Both the position numbers and the translations under genes were made by a program. Shown piece after piece: positions 1 through 8,201 of a DNA stretch of 64,000 nucleotides (position 1 is its first letter; each line of letters starts with the position of its first letter). Under the pieces are notes generated by a model. It was not told where the DNA came from. It worked only from the letters and a program-made list of their open reading frames with translations, and did no database searches. This stretch comes from Betaproteobacteria bacterium. GTDB lineage: Bacteria > Pseudomonadota > Gammaproteobacteria > Burkholderiales > Casimicrobiaceae. The stretch is from positions 1 to 64,000 of the forward strand of contig BOKS01000006.1 in assembly GCA_016861105.1 (NCBI GenBank), read 5' to 3'.

Positions 1-150
1 TGCCGGTCCTTCGCGGGCGCCGCCGGCGCGTGCCGCGGCGGCCAGCGGCACGCCGCCGGTCGCGCTCGCGGCGGCGAGCACGCCGGCGCCGACGCTCTTC
101 AGGACGTTGCGGCGGCCAGCGTCGACGTCGTGGTCGTTCATCGTGTCCAT
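1..150 (-). CDS. N-terminus of a Tat-exported protein (truncated by window edge)
   Basis: Only the first 50 codons are in the window; the gene continues beyond base 1. The peptide starts MDTMNDHD, or at a second ATG at 141. It then has a twin-arginine motif (GRRNVLKS, residues 12-19) and a hydrophobic Ala/Gly-rich stretch ending AAAARA, as in a Tat signal peptide with a possible cleavage site near residue 42. The mature protein would fold in the cytoplasm and be exported, often with a cofactor. The mature domain is not visible, so the function is unknown. It lies upstream on the same strand as the multicopper oxidase and sensor genes but is separated from them by the receiver gene. Confidence 0.7.
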   Translation of the reverse strand, partial: MDTMNDHDVDAGRRNVLKSVGAGVLAAASATGGVPLAAAARAGGAREGPA

Positions 151-276
151 GGCAGTCCGTTCATCGATTGCTGCGGTTGACAAGCGCCGAGGGACCGCGG
201 TCGGCGCGGGAGCGGCGCCTCGCAGGCGACCGGCGGCGCGCCCGCGGTCGGTGTCGCATGCGCAACGATGCGGCGC

Positions 277-654
277 TCAGTCCGGCGCTTCCGTGACCCA
301 GGCGATCGCATCGAACAACGCCTGCGCATCGACCGGCTTGCGAAGCAGCAATCGCGCGCCGGCCTTGCGCGCCAGCCGGCGGGCGGCCTCGTCGTTGCCT
401 GCGCACAGCACGATCACCGGCACCTCGTCCTCCTGCTTGCGGGTCGCCGCCGGCGCGCGCGTCGCGAGCTGTGCGGCGTCGAGCAGCACGCACCGACGGC
501 ACGGGTCGGTCTCGCCGACGACCAGCGCATCGAGGCACGCATACGGATGCGCCTCGAACCCGGCGGACGTCGCCAGCCGGCACAGCGCGTCGCGGACCGA
601 TGCGTCCTCGTCGACGACGTAGAGCACCACGCTCGTCCCGCTCCCCGGCCCCAT
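277..654 (-). CDS. single-domain response regulator (receiver only)
   Basis: A 125-residue CheY/FixJ-like receiver with no output domain. The acidic pocket is Asp15-Glu16-Asp17 (VVDEDAS), the likely phosphoacceptor is Asp59 (CVLLDA), and the conserved lysine is Lys106 (LLRKPVD). The usual Thr/Ser of the switch appears to be Cys84, which may change signalling kinetics. The ATG at 654 follows a GAGGGAG ribosome site. It probably works as a phosphate shuttle or sink for neighbouring kinases. The hybrid kinase just upstream on the same strand (870-3215) is the obvious partner, although the 215-bp gap suggests a separate promoter. An 18-bp palindrome lies about 50 bp upstream. Confidence 0.85.
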   Translation of the reverse strand: MGPGSGTSVVLYVVDEDASVRDALCRLATSAGFEAHPYACLDALVVGETDPCRRCVLLDAAQLATRAPAATRKQEDEVPVIVLCAGNDEAARRLARKAGARLLLRKPVDAQALFDAIAWVTEAPD

Positions 655-705
655 CCCGCTCCCTCGTAGGCCGCCCGACGATAGGCGCAGCCTCGCGCCG
701 GTGGA

Positions 706-723
706 ATCCGACCTTGGTCGGAT
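706..723. promoter_or_regulatory. 18-bp perfect palindrome upstream of the receiver gene
   Basis: Arms ATCCGACC and GGTCGGAT are separated by TT, a perfect inverted repeat with 8-bp arms. It is centred about 60 bp upstream of the ATG at 654. Size and position fit an operator for a dimeric helix-turn-helix regulator. The LuxR-type output domain of the adjacent hybrid kinase is a natural candidate, but that link is inference only. Confidence 0.5.
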
Positions 724-869
724 GGGGGCTCGCCGCGCGGTGGGGGCCCGCGCCCCGCCGGCATCCGCGGCGCGCGGCCGCGGGCAGGCGAGCGTTCGGA
801 GCGCCGGGGCACGGGGACCCCTGGCACGCACCCTGCGCCCGGCACGGAGCCGGCTCCGCGTCTTCGCCC

Positions 870-3215
870 CTACGCGTCGCCGGCGATGCCGGCCGACTGG
901 CACATGCGGACGAGTTCGGCGACCGAACGCGCTTGCAGCTTCTCCATCACCCGCCCGCGGTGCTGCTTCACCGTAGCCTCGGCGATGGCGAGGTCGGCGG
1001 CGATCTGCTTGTTCAGCCTGCCGCGGATCACGCACAACATCACGTCGCGCTCGCGCGGCGTCAGCGTGGCCAGCCGAGCCCCGAGCCCCTCGCGCTCGCG
1101 CGCCGCGCGCACGGCGTCGGCGTGGCGCCGGACCGCGCTTCGCACCGCGGCGAGCAGGGCGGCCTCGTCGACCGGCTTGGTCAGGTACTCGATGGCGCCC
1201 TGCTTCATCGCCGCGACGCCGGTCGCCGCGTCGGAGCGGGCGGAGAGGAACACCGTCGGCAGGCGGACGCCGTTCGCGGCGAGCCTCGCGTGCAGCGCGA
1301 GGCCGGACATGCCCGGCATCTGGACGTCGAGCAGCAGGCACTGCGCGGTGCCGAGCGCCGGATCGGCGAGTGCTTCCGCGGGCGAGCCGAACGCGGCGAC
1401 CGTCCAGCCCGCGCCCTGCAACAGGCGTGCAATGCCTTCGCGGCTCCCCGGGTCGTCGTCGACGATGCACACGCTCGGCGCGTGCGCGTGCTGCGGCTGC
1501 GCGCCTGCGGCGCGGTCGGGCACCACGGGCGCCGAAGGCGGCGCCGCGCTGCGGGCCGGCAGCGCGAAGCGGACCGTCGCCCCGCGGTCCGCATTGTCCG
1601 CCGCCACGATCTCGCCGCCGTGGGCGTCGACGATCGAGCGCGAGACGGCGAGTCCCATGCCGAGGCCGTCGGGGCGCGTCGTGAGGAACGGCTCGAAGAT
1701 CCGGTCCGGTCGGTCGGCCGGCAAGCCGCAGCCGTTGTCGCGGACGGCGACTTCCGCGCGCGCGGAGCCATCGGGACGCAGCACGACGGCGATGCGCCGG
1801 TCGCCGGCGCTTCGCGAGGCGACCGCGTGGATCGCGTTCGACAGCAGGTTCAGCACCACCTGCTGGATCTGCGTCCGCTCGGCGACCACGATCCAGCCGG
1901 GCGGGAGGTCGGCCTCGACGACCACCTCCCGCGCCGCGATCTCGCCGCGCAGCAGCACCAGCACCTCGGCCACCGCCTCGCCGAGGTCGAACGGGGCACG
2001 CGGCGGCTCCTCGCGGCGGAGCAGCGAGCGCAGGTTGGCCACCACCGCCGCGGCCCGGCGGTCGTCGCGGATGATCGCCTCGAGGATCTCGCGCAGCTCG
2101 CCGTGCCCGCGCGCCGCGGCCTCCGGCAGCAGCATGAGACCCGCCTGCGCGTTCGCGAGGATGCCGGTGAGCGGCTGGTTGAGCTCGTGCGAAAGCGAGG
2201 CGACGAGCGCCCCCAGGTGGGCCGCGCGATCGGTGTGGCGCAACTGGGCGCGCAGCCGGCGCGCCTCCTGCTCGGCGGCGCGAAGCCCGGAGATGTCGTG
2301 GATCGTCGCGACCGTGCGCAGCGGCGTGCCGTCGGACGCATACGTCGCCGCGTAGCTGCTGCGCACGGTGCGGACTTCGCCGTCGGCGCGCACGATGCGG
2401 TACTCGAGCTCGCAGGCCGGCCGCCGCTCGGCGAGCGCGCGCCGCAGCGCGTCGTCGACGCGGGCGTGGTCGTCGGCGTGCACCATGTCGAGCGGATCGC
2501 GGATGGCGTCCCCCGGTGCCAGGCCGAGGATGCGCCTCGCCTCGTCGGACACGAGCAGCGTGCCATCCGTCCCGTCCTGTTCGTAGCTTCCGAGGCCGGC
2601 GATGCGCTGCGCCTCGGCGAGGCTGCGCTCGCTGTGCTGCAGCGCCAGCTCGGAACCGTGCCGCGCGAGCACGGCGAGGAAGGTCTGCGCGACGGTCCCG
2701 AGCCAGGCGAGGATCGGCGCCGGCCAGTCGCCGGTGGGACGGCTGTGCGTCAGGCACAGGACGTGGCTGACGCGGCCACCGATGCCGACGGGGACCGAGA
2801 CGATGCACGCGAGGCGCAGCGCGGCGCACGACGCGCGGTCCACGACGGCTTCGGCGGGAAGATCGGCGACGCGGCGCTGGACGACCGTCTCGCCGCGGAT
2901 CACGCTGCGCTCGTGCGTCCACGGGAAGAGCGAGCCGTAGTCGAGGTGTGGCGGCGCGCGCTGCACGGCCGGCAGGTGGGCGACGTGGCGCAACCGCGCC
3001 TGGCGGATGTCCGGCTGCACCTCCAGGATCCCGCACTGGTCGACGTCGAAGAAGGCGAGCAGCCGATGGAGGCCGGCATCGACCTCGCGCGTGACGGCAT
3101 CCCCCGATGCGGCCGCGAGCCGCGCGGTGAGCGACGAGATGAGCTCGACGAACGCGTCGACCGCCGGCACCGGTTGGGGAGGGTCGTCGGCCGGCGGCGG
3201 GGTGGGGTGCGCCAT
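870..3215 (-). CDS. soluble hybrid histidine kinase: GAF-PAS-HisKA-HATPase-REC-LuxR HTH
   Basis: A 781-residue sensor carrying a whole two-component pathway in one chain. There is a GAF-like N-terminus (about 20-190), a PAS domain (about 205-315), and HisKA with His343 (LSHELNQPL). The ATPase has an N-box (LLSNAIHAV, about 457-465), a DNGCGL loop at 493-498 and a GLGMGLAVS loop near 517. A receiver follows with Asp630 and Lys680, then a FixJ/LuxR-type helix-turn-helix (about 718-775). No membrane segment or signal peptide is visible, so the signal is probably cytoplasmic, such as redox, a gas or a small ligand. The C-terminal half resembles FixJ-family regulators. The ATG at 3215 matches the start of the domain-like region; further upstream the frame is low-complexity. 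The lone receiver at 277-654 lies downstream. Confidence 0.88.
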   Translation of the reverse strand: MAHPTPPPADDPPQPVPAVDAFVELISSLTARLAAASGDAVTREVDAGLHRLLAFFDVDQCGILEVQPDIRQARLRHVAHLPAVQRAPPHLDYGSLFPWTHERSVIRGETVVQRRVADLPAEAVVDRASCAALRLACIVSVPVGIGGRVSHVLCLTHSRPTGDWPAPILAWLGTVAQTFLAVLARHGSELALQHSERSLAEAQRIAGLGSYEQDGTDGTLLVSDEARRILGLAPGDAIRDPLDMVHADDHARVDDALRRALAERRPACELEYRIVRADGEVRTVRSSYAATYASDGTPLRTVATIHDISGLRAAEQEARRLRAQLRHTDRAAHLGALVASLSHELNQPLTGILANAQAGLMLLPEAAARGHGELREILEAIIRDDRRAAAVVANLRSLLRREEPPRAPFDLGEAVAEVLVLLRGEIAAREVVVEADLPPGWIVVAERTQIQQVVLNLLSNAIHAVASRSAGDRRIAVVLRPDGSARAEVAVRDNGCGLPADRPDRIFEPFLTTRPDGLGMGLAVSRSIVDAHGGEIVAADNADRGATVRFALPARSAAPPSAPVVPDRAAGAQPQHAHAPSVCIVDDDPGSREGIARLLQGAGWTVAAFGSPAEALADPALGTAQCLLLDVQMPGMSGLALHARLAANGVRLPTVFLSARSDAATGVAAMKQGAIEYLTKPVDEAALLAAVRSAVRRHADAVRAAREREGLGARLATLTPRERDVMLCVIRGRLNKQIAADLAIAEATVKQHRGRVMEKLQARSVAELVRMCQSAGIAGDA

Positions 3216-3452
3216 GGTGCTTCGCGGAGGTTGCGAACGTCGTGCGGGCCGGTGGACACGGATGCGCAACGGGTGCACGCGCGCCGCGCACCTCCCGCAC
3301 CGGTGCCTCCGGCGCAAGCGTGCGCCGCCGCGGTCCCGGCAGCGGCGGCGGCGCGCATCCTACGCGAGGCAGGGGGGAAGCTCAATGCGCCGCCGCCGGA
3401 GGCAGCGCGGCGCCGGAGCGCGGGTCCCCGGGGCCGCACCTCCCGTCACGCG

Positions 3453-4886
3453 TCAGGCGACGCGCACCGTCGCCATCATGCCGCTCGCCTGGTGTTCGAG
3501 GACGTGGCAGTGGAGCATCCAGTCGCCGGGATTGTCCGCGACGAACGCGACTTCGCCGCGGCTGCGCGGCGGCAGCAGCGTCGTGTCCGCCACCAGTGTG
3601 CGCGGCAGCGGCGCGCCGTTGCGGGACAGCAGCCGGAACGAGTGGCCGTGCAGGTGGATCGGGTGCCACCAGGCGGTGTCGTTGACGAACTCGACCACGT
3701 AGGTCGCGCCGCGGTCGAGCAGCAGCAGCGGCTCGTGGCGGTGGTCGTGCTCGGTGGCCGACCGTCCGTCGATGGCCCAGGCGTGGCGCATCGCGCCACG
3801 CCCGCCGCGCGCTGCGGCCATCCCGCGCGCGTCCATCGCACCGCCCATGCCGCCGGTGAACGCGATCCGGTGGCGCACCGCCCGTGCGAGGTCGGGGACG
3901 GGGACCGGGTTGGGCGGCAGGACGAGCGGGTCGCGCAACGGTGCGGCACGCCGGCGTCCCGTGCCGTGCGCGAGGGTGACGACCTCGTAGGCGTCGCGCG
4001 CGACGAACTCGTCGACGACGCGCGTCGTCGCCCCCGGCGCGCCCGCGCAGTCCAGGAGGACGTCGGCGCGCATGCCCGGTCCGAGCACCACGAGGCCGCC
4101 GTCGGGGGCGTGCGGCTCGCAGGGCATGCCGTCGGTTGCGATCAGCGACGGCGAGTGCCCTTCGAAGCGCAGCGCGAAGATGCGCGCGTTGGCGACGTTG
4201 AGGAGGCGCAGGCGCAGGCGCTCGCCCGCGGCGACCGCGAAGCGGCCGGGAAGCCGGCCGTCGAGCGTGACGGTGTTGCCGATGCGCCCGGCGTGCGTCG
4301 CGTCGAACGCCGAGCCGAAGTCGGGGCTGACCGACCCGTCGCGGCGCAATCGCCAGTCGTCGAGCACCCACAGGACGTCGCGGTCGACGGCCGGCGGCGC
4401 CGCCTCGTCGACGATCAGCGCGCCGTGCAGCCCCATCGCCACCTGCACGTGGCTCGCCGCGTGCGGGTGGTACCAGAACGTGCCGGCGTCCGGACAGGCG
4501 AACGCGTAGTCGAAGGTGCCGCCGTGCGGAGCGATGGGCGGCTGCGTGACGTGCGGGACGCCGTCCATGGCGTTCGGCAGCCGCACGCCGTGCCAGTGCA
4601 CGCTGGTCGGCGCCGCGAGGTCGTTGACGACGCGCACGCGCAGCGTGGCGCTCTGCCGCACGCGCAGCAGCGGCCCGGGGACGCTGCCCTCGTACGCCCA
4701 GACGTCGGTGTCCGGCCACGGATCGCCGAGCAGCGACACGCGGGCCGGCGCCGCGCGCAGCCGCCGCGGGGCGGGCGCGTCGCCTGCCGGCGCCGCGCAT
4801 CCTGCGAGCGGAAGCGCCGCCGATGCGGTCGCGGACAGGCCGATCCGGAGCAGGCGGCGGCGGAGCGGATCGGGTGCGGCGCTCAC
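3453..4886 (-). CDS. Tat-type lipoprotein multicopper oxidase (laccase/CueO-like)
   Basis: A 477-residue three-cupredoxin oxidase. All four copper motifs are present: HWHG at 97-100, WYHPH at 138-142, HPIHLHGH at 408-415, and HCH at 459-461 with His465 and a Met470 axial ligand. The N-terminus combines twin arginines (Arg9-11, RRRLLRIG) with a lipobox LAGC (Cys30), so it is predicted to be a Tat-exported, lipid-anchored periplasmic enzyme. It would oxidise Cu(I), metal ions or phenolic substrates with O2. The GTG start overlaps the stop of the upstream histidine kinase gene (GTGA), implying translational coupling. The MGGAMDARGMAAAR region (about 347-360) is Met-containing but short compared with the CueO Met-rich insert. 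Substrate cannot be told. Confidence 0.9.
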   Translation of the reverse strand: MSAAPDPLRRRLLRIGLSATASAALPLAGCAAPAGDAPAPRRLRAAPARVSLLGDPWPDTDVWAYEGSVPGPLLRVRQSATLRVRVVNDLAAPTSVHWHGVRLPNAMDGVPHVTQPPIAPHGGTFDYAFACPDAGTFWYHPHAASHVQVAMGLHGALIVDEAAPPAVDRDVLWVLDDWRLRRDGSVSPDFGSAFDATHAGRIGNTVTLDGRLPGRFAVAAGERLRLRLLNVANARIFALRFEGHSPSLIATDGMPCEPHAPDGGLVVLGPGMRADVLLDCAGAPGATTRVVDEFVARDAYEVVTLAHGTGRRRAAPLRDPLVLPPNPVPVPDLARAVRHRIAFTGGMGGAMDARGMAAARGGRGAMRHAWAIDGRSATEHDHRHEPLLLLDRGATYVVEFVNDTAWWHPIHLHGHSFRLLSRNGAPLPRTLVADTTLLPPRSRGEVAFVADNPGDWMLHCHVLEHQASGMMATVRVA

Positions 4887-6421
4887 GGCGCCACGCGCGC
4901 CGCCAGCATCCCGGCGAACTCGTCCATCAGCACGCCGGGCTCGACGGGCTTGCGCAGGTGCCGGTCGAAGCCGGCGGCGACGGCGTGGTCGCGGTCCTCG
5001 TCGGTCCCGTACCCCGTGACGGCGATCAGGCGCACCGTTTCGAGGCCCTCCTCGCGCCGCAGGCGCCTGGCGACCTCGTAGCCGCTCATGCCCGGCAGTC
5101 CGATGTCGCACAGCACGACGTCGGGGCGGAAGCGCCGCGCCTCGTCGACGGCGGCCGGGCCGGTGTGGGCCACGGCGACGAGGTGTCCGGAGAGCTGCAG
5201 CAGCATGCGCAGGGACTCGGCGGCGTCGCGATTGTCCTCGGCGATCAGCACGCGCAGCGACCCGCGCGCCGGTGCCTGCCGGGGCGCCGGGCGCACGCTG
5301 GCGTGATCGCTGGCGGCGCGCGGCAGGCGCACGGTGAACGTGCTGCCGCGGCCGGGGCCCTCGCTTGCGGCCGTGGCCTCGCCGCCGTGGAGCCGGGCGA
5401 GGGCGCGCACGAGGGCGAGGCCGAGTCCGAGGCCCCCGCGGCGGCGGTCCAGCGAGCGGTCGGCCTGCTGGAACGGCTGGAACAGGCGCGGCAGCAGGTC
5501 GGGGGCGATCCCTTCGCCGCGATCGACGACCGCGAGGGTCGCGTGTCCGTCGCGCTCGGCCACGTCGACGACGACCTCGGTGCCGGGCGGCGAGAACTTG
5601 ATCGCGTTGTCGAGGAGGTTGTCGAGGATCTGCTTCAACCGCGTGCGATCGCCGTGCACGGCGAGATCTCCCACCGGCAGCCGCGTGCGCACGGCGACGC
5701 CCCGCGCCGCCGCCGTCGAGGCGTGGTCCTCGGCGATGCGCCGCACGAGGCCGGCGAGGTTCACGGACTCGCGCTCGAGGACGATCTTGCCGCGCGTGAC
5801 GCGCGACACGTCGAGCAGGTCGTCGACGATGCGGGCCATGTGCGCGACCTGGCGCCCGATGAGCGCGGCGGTCGTGCGGACGCCCTGGGGAGGCAGCTCG
5901 CCGGTGGCGAGCGCGTGCGCGGCGAAGCGGACCGGGGCCAGCGGGTTGCGCAGTTCGTGCGCGAGCATCGCGAGGAACTCGTCCTTGCGCTGCGCGTCCT
6001 CGTGCTGGCTGCGCAGCAGGTCGCGCACCTGGAATTGCCGCCTGCGGGCGCGTAGCGCCGAGGCCGCCGCCGAGACGATCGCGTCGATCGCCATCGGCCG
6101 CGTCAGGACGGCGACGTTGCCGAGGATCGCGAACTGCGGGAAGCGCGCGTGGTTGCGACCCTGATGCGCGACCAGCAGGATCGGGAGGTCCGACCACGGC
6201 GGCTGCCGCGACAAGGCATCGACGAGCTGCTCCGCGAAGGCCTCCGAGAGGGCCTCCTCGGCGATGAGCAGTGCGCCGGTGGTCTCGTCGATGGCCGCGA
6301 CGAGGGCGTCGCCGCGGTCGAACCGCACGCACGCGTGCCCGCGGGCGCCGAGCACCCGCGCCGCGAGCTCGCTGTCGCGGCGCGGCGCGAGCACGAGGAT
6401 CGCGAGGCGGTCCTCGCTCAT
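4883..6421 (-). CDS. hybrid histidine kinase with degenerate N-terminal receiver and C-terminal receiver
   Basis: 512 residues. Residues 1-125 have a receiver-like layout, but the phosphoacceptor position reads IAEEAL (Ala54/Glu55) and the conserved lysine position reads LTRPM (Arg108). This looks like a pseudo-receiver. A HisKA domain follows with His155 (LAHELRNPL), then HATPase with Asn272 (LDNLLDNAIKF), DRGEGI at 300-305 and GLGLGLALV near 330. The C-terminal receiver is intact, with Asp439 (LCDIGLPG) and Lys491 (LRKPVE). There is no transmembrane segment. The gene overlaps the upstream KaiC-like gene (ATGA) and the downstream multicopper oxidase (GTGA), so all three should be co-translated. 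The arrangement recalls the clock kinases CikA and SasA that partner KaiC in cyanobacteria; that comparison is inference. Confidence 0.88.
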   Translation of the reverse strand: MSEDRLAILVLAPRRDSELAARVLGARGHACVRFDRGDALVAAIDETTGALLIAEEALSEAFAEQLVDALSRQPPWSDLPILLVAHQGRNHARFPQFAILGNVAVLTRPMAIDAIVSAAASALRARRRQFQVRDLLRSQHEDAQRKDEFLAMLAHELRNPLAPVRFAAHALATGELPPQGVRTTAALIGRQVAHMARIVDDLLDVSRVTRGKIVLERESVNLAGLVRRIAEDHASTAAARGVAVRTRLPVGDLAVHGDRTRLKQILDNLLDNAIKFSPPGTEVVVDVAERDGHATLAVVDRGEGIAPDLLPRLFQPFQQADRSLDRRRGGLGLGLALVRALARLHGGEATAASEGPGRGSTFTVRLPRAASDHASVRPAPRQAPARGSLRVLIAEDNRDAAESLRMLLQLSGHLVAVAHTGPAAVDEARRFRPDVVLCDIGLPGMSGYEVARRLRREEGLETVRLIAVTGYGTDEDRDHAVAAGFDRHLRKPVEPGVLMDEFAGMLAARVAP

Positions 6422-7956
6422 CGGCCCGTGGTCTCGCCGGGCGGCGGGCGCGTGTCCTGCAGATCGGCGGGCGAACCGGTGAACACGGCCTGTCCGCTCA
6501 GCAGCCCGTGCAGCGACGACAGCGGCTGGCCGAAGCGCACGCCGCCGCGTCCGATCGTCATGTCGCGGGTGGTGAATTCGTGCTGCCCGCAGCGTCGCTT
6601 GATCACGGCGGCTGCACGGTGCACCGCACCCGCGGTCTCGAAGTAGCGGAGCACGAGCACCGTGTCGGCCAGGTAGCTGATCTCGACGGGCGACTCCACG
6701 GGACCGGACGCGAGCCCGTGCTGGTTCAGCGTGAGCAGCGTGACGACGTTGCGCAGCGACAGGTAGGTGAGGAGCTCGTGCATGTGGAGCGCGAGGTGGC
6801 GCTCGTCGGGCATGGCGCTGAGATAGCCGTTGAGCGAGTCGAGGACCACCAGCCGCACGCCGTCGTCCTCGACCGCGTGGCGGACGACGTGGGCGAACTC
6901 CCCCGGCGAGAGCTCGGCGGGGTCGACGCGCACGACGCGGACCAGATCCCCCGCGGGCGGCGAGCGCAGGCCGAGCGCCAGTCCGTCGTTGCGCGCGTCG
7001 AAGCTGCGCAGCGTCTCGTCGAACAAGTACACGATCGACCGTTCGCCGCGGGCGGCCGCCGCCGCGGCGACGTGCGCGCACATCGTGCTCTTCCCCGTGC
7101 CGGCGGGCCCGGCGACCAGCAGGCTGGCACCGCGGTCGAGGCCGCCCCCGAGCATCTCGTCGAGGCCCGCGATGCCGCTCGACACTGTCTCGAAGGCCTC
7201 GTGCTGCGAGTGGTCCATGGCGACGAGGCGCGGGTAGACGACGACGCCGCCCCGCCGCAGCGCGATGTCGTGGAAGCCCTCGCGGTAGCCGACGCCGCGC
7301 ATCTTGTGGATCCGCAGGCGGCGGCGCGGACGTCCGTAGTCCGGCGCCTGCTGGTAGAGGCACAGGATCCCGTGGACCACCCCCTCGGCCGCCGGGTCCG
7401 ACTGCGGGACCGCTCCGATCTCCTGCTCGAGGATCAGCAGCACCGTGGTGCCGGCGCGCTCGAAGGTCTCGCGCAGCTGCAGCACCTGCCGGCGGTAGCG
7501 CAGCGGATCGCGGGCGAGCAGGCGCACGTCCGAGAAGGGGTCGAAGACGAGCCGCCGCGGACGCTCGCGCTCGACGAGCTCGACGATCGCGCGGGTGACG
7601 TCGTCGAGCTCGATGTCGGCCGGGGAGAAGAAGGAGTACTGGGCGTCGCCCAGCGTCGACGGTCCGCCGGACTGCGTCAGGTTGACGGTGCGGATGCCGG
7701 ACAGGTCCCATCCGTGCGAGCGGGCCATCTCGTCGAGCTGCGCCTCCGTCTCCGAGAGCGTGCACCACACGACGCGCTCGCCCCGGCGCCGGCCTTCGAG
7801 GAGGAACTGCAGCGCGAGCGTCGTCTTGCCGGCGCCGGCGGCGCCCTGGAGCAGGTAGAGGTGCCCGCCGGGAAGCCCGCCGCGAAGGACGTGATCGAGC
7901 CCGGGGACGCCGGTCCGGTCCCGCGATGCGGCGGCGGAGGAGGTCGAGTCGGTCAT
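6418..7956 (-). CDS. KaiC-like double RecA-fold ATPase
   Basis: 512 residues with two RecA-type halves, each with a Walker A motif: GAAGAGKT at 38-45 and GPAGTGKS at 283-290. Glutamates that could activate water follow each (LSETEAQ at 67-73, FDET at 312-315). Length and double-domain layout match KaiC. By hand alignment, the KaiC phosphorylation pair Ser431-Thr432 corresponds to Ser427-Tyr428 here (EISYLADT), so only one hydroxyl site of the pair is kept as Ser. No kaiA or kaiB is in the window. The stop overlaps the start of the downstream kinase, so it is probably a signalling ATPase that works with that kinase. The ATG at 7956 has only a weak ribosome site. Confidence 0.88.
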   Translation of the reverse strand: MTDSTSSAAASRDRTGVPGLDHVLRGGLPGGHLYLLQGAAGAGKTTLALQFLLEGRRRGERVVWCTLSETEAQLDEMARSHGWDLSGIRTVNLTQSGGPSTLGDAQYSFFSPADIELDDVTRAIVELVERERPRRLVFDPFSDVRLLARDPLRYRRQVLQLRETFERAGTTVLLILEQEIGAVPQSDPAAEGVVHGILCLYQQAPDYGRPRRRLRIHKMRGVGYREGFHDIALRRGGVVVYPRLVAMDHSQHEAFETVSSGIAGLDEMLGGGLDRGASLLVAGPAGTGKSTMCAHVAAAAAARGERSIVYLFDETLRSFDARNDGLALGLRSPPAGDLVRVVRVDPAELSPGEFAHVVRHAVEDDGVRLVVLDSLNGYLSAMPDERHLALHMHELLTYLSLRNVVTLLTLNQHGLASGPVESPVEISYLADTVLVLRYFETAGAVHRAAAVIKRRCGQHEFTTRDMTIGRGGVRFGQPLSSLHGLLSGQAVFTGSPADLQDTRPPPGETTGR

Positions 7957-8201
7957 GGCGTTGGTGTGGGATGCGCGAGGAAGCGGCAGCGGCGCCACGG
8001 GCAACCGCGCCGATCCGGCGCAGGAAGCCCGTCCACATCGCGGCGCGCGGCGGTCGCGGCGACATTGTCCGGGCCGCGGCCGGCCCGCGGCAGCGGGCGG
8101 CGTCCTACACGGTGGATCGGACGAGGCCGATCCCCGCGTGGTCCCGCGCCACGCCCGGCAGGCCGACAGGGCACGGTGCGCCGGCGCCGGGCGCGCAGCG
8201 C

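Noticed and set aside
822-836. Sigma-54-like site TGGCACG-CACC-CTGC on the plus strand
   Set aside because: The next genes are all on the minus strand, so it would only drive antisense RNA. A chance match is plausible in GC-rich DNA.
471-5081. Very long plus-strand open frame opposite the signalling genes (and similar long frames opposite others, for example 35950-39114 and 59739-63560)
   Set aside because: It lies antisense to well-supported genes, is dominated by Arg, Ala, Gly and Pro, and matches no family. Long antisense frames are expected in DNA this GC-rich.
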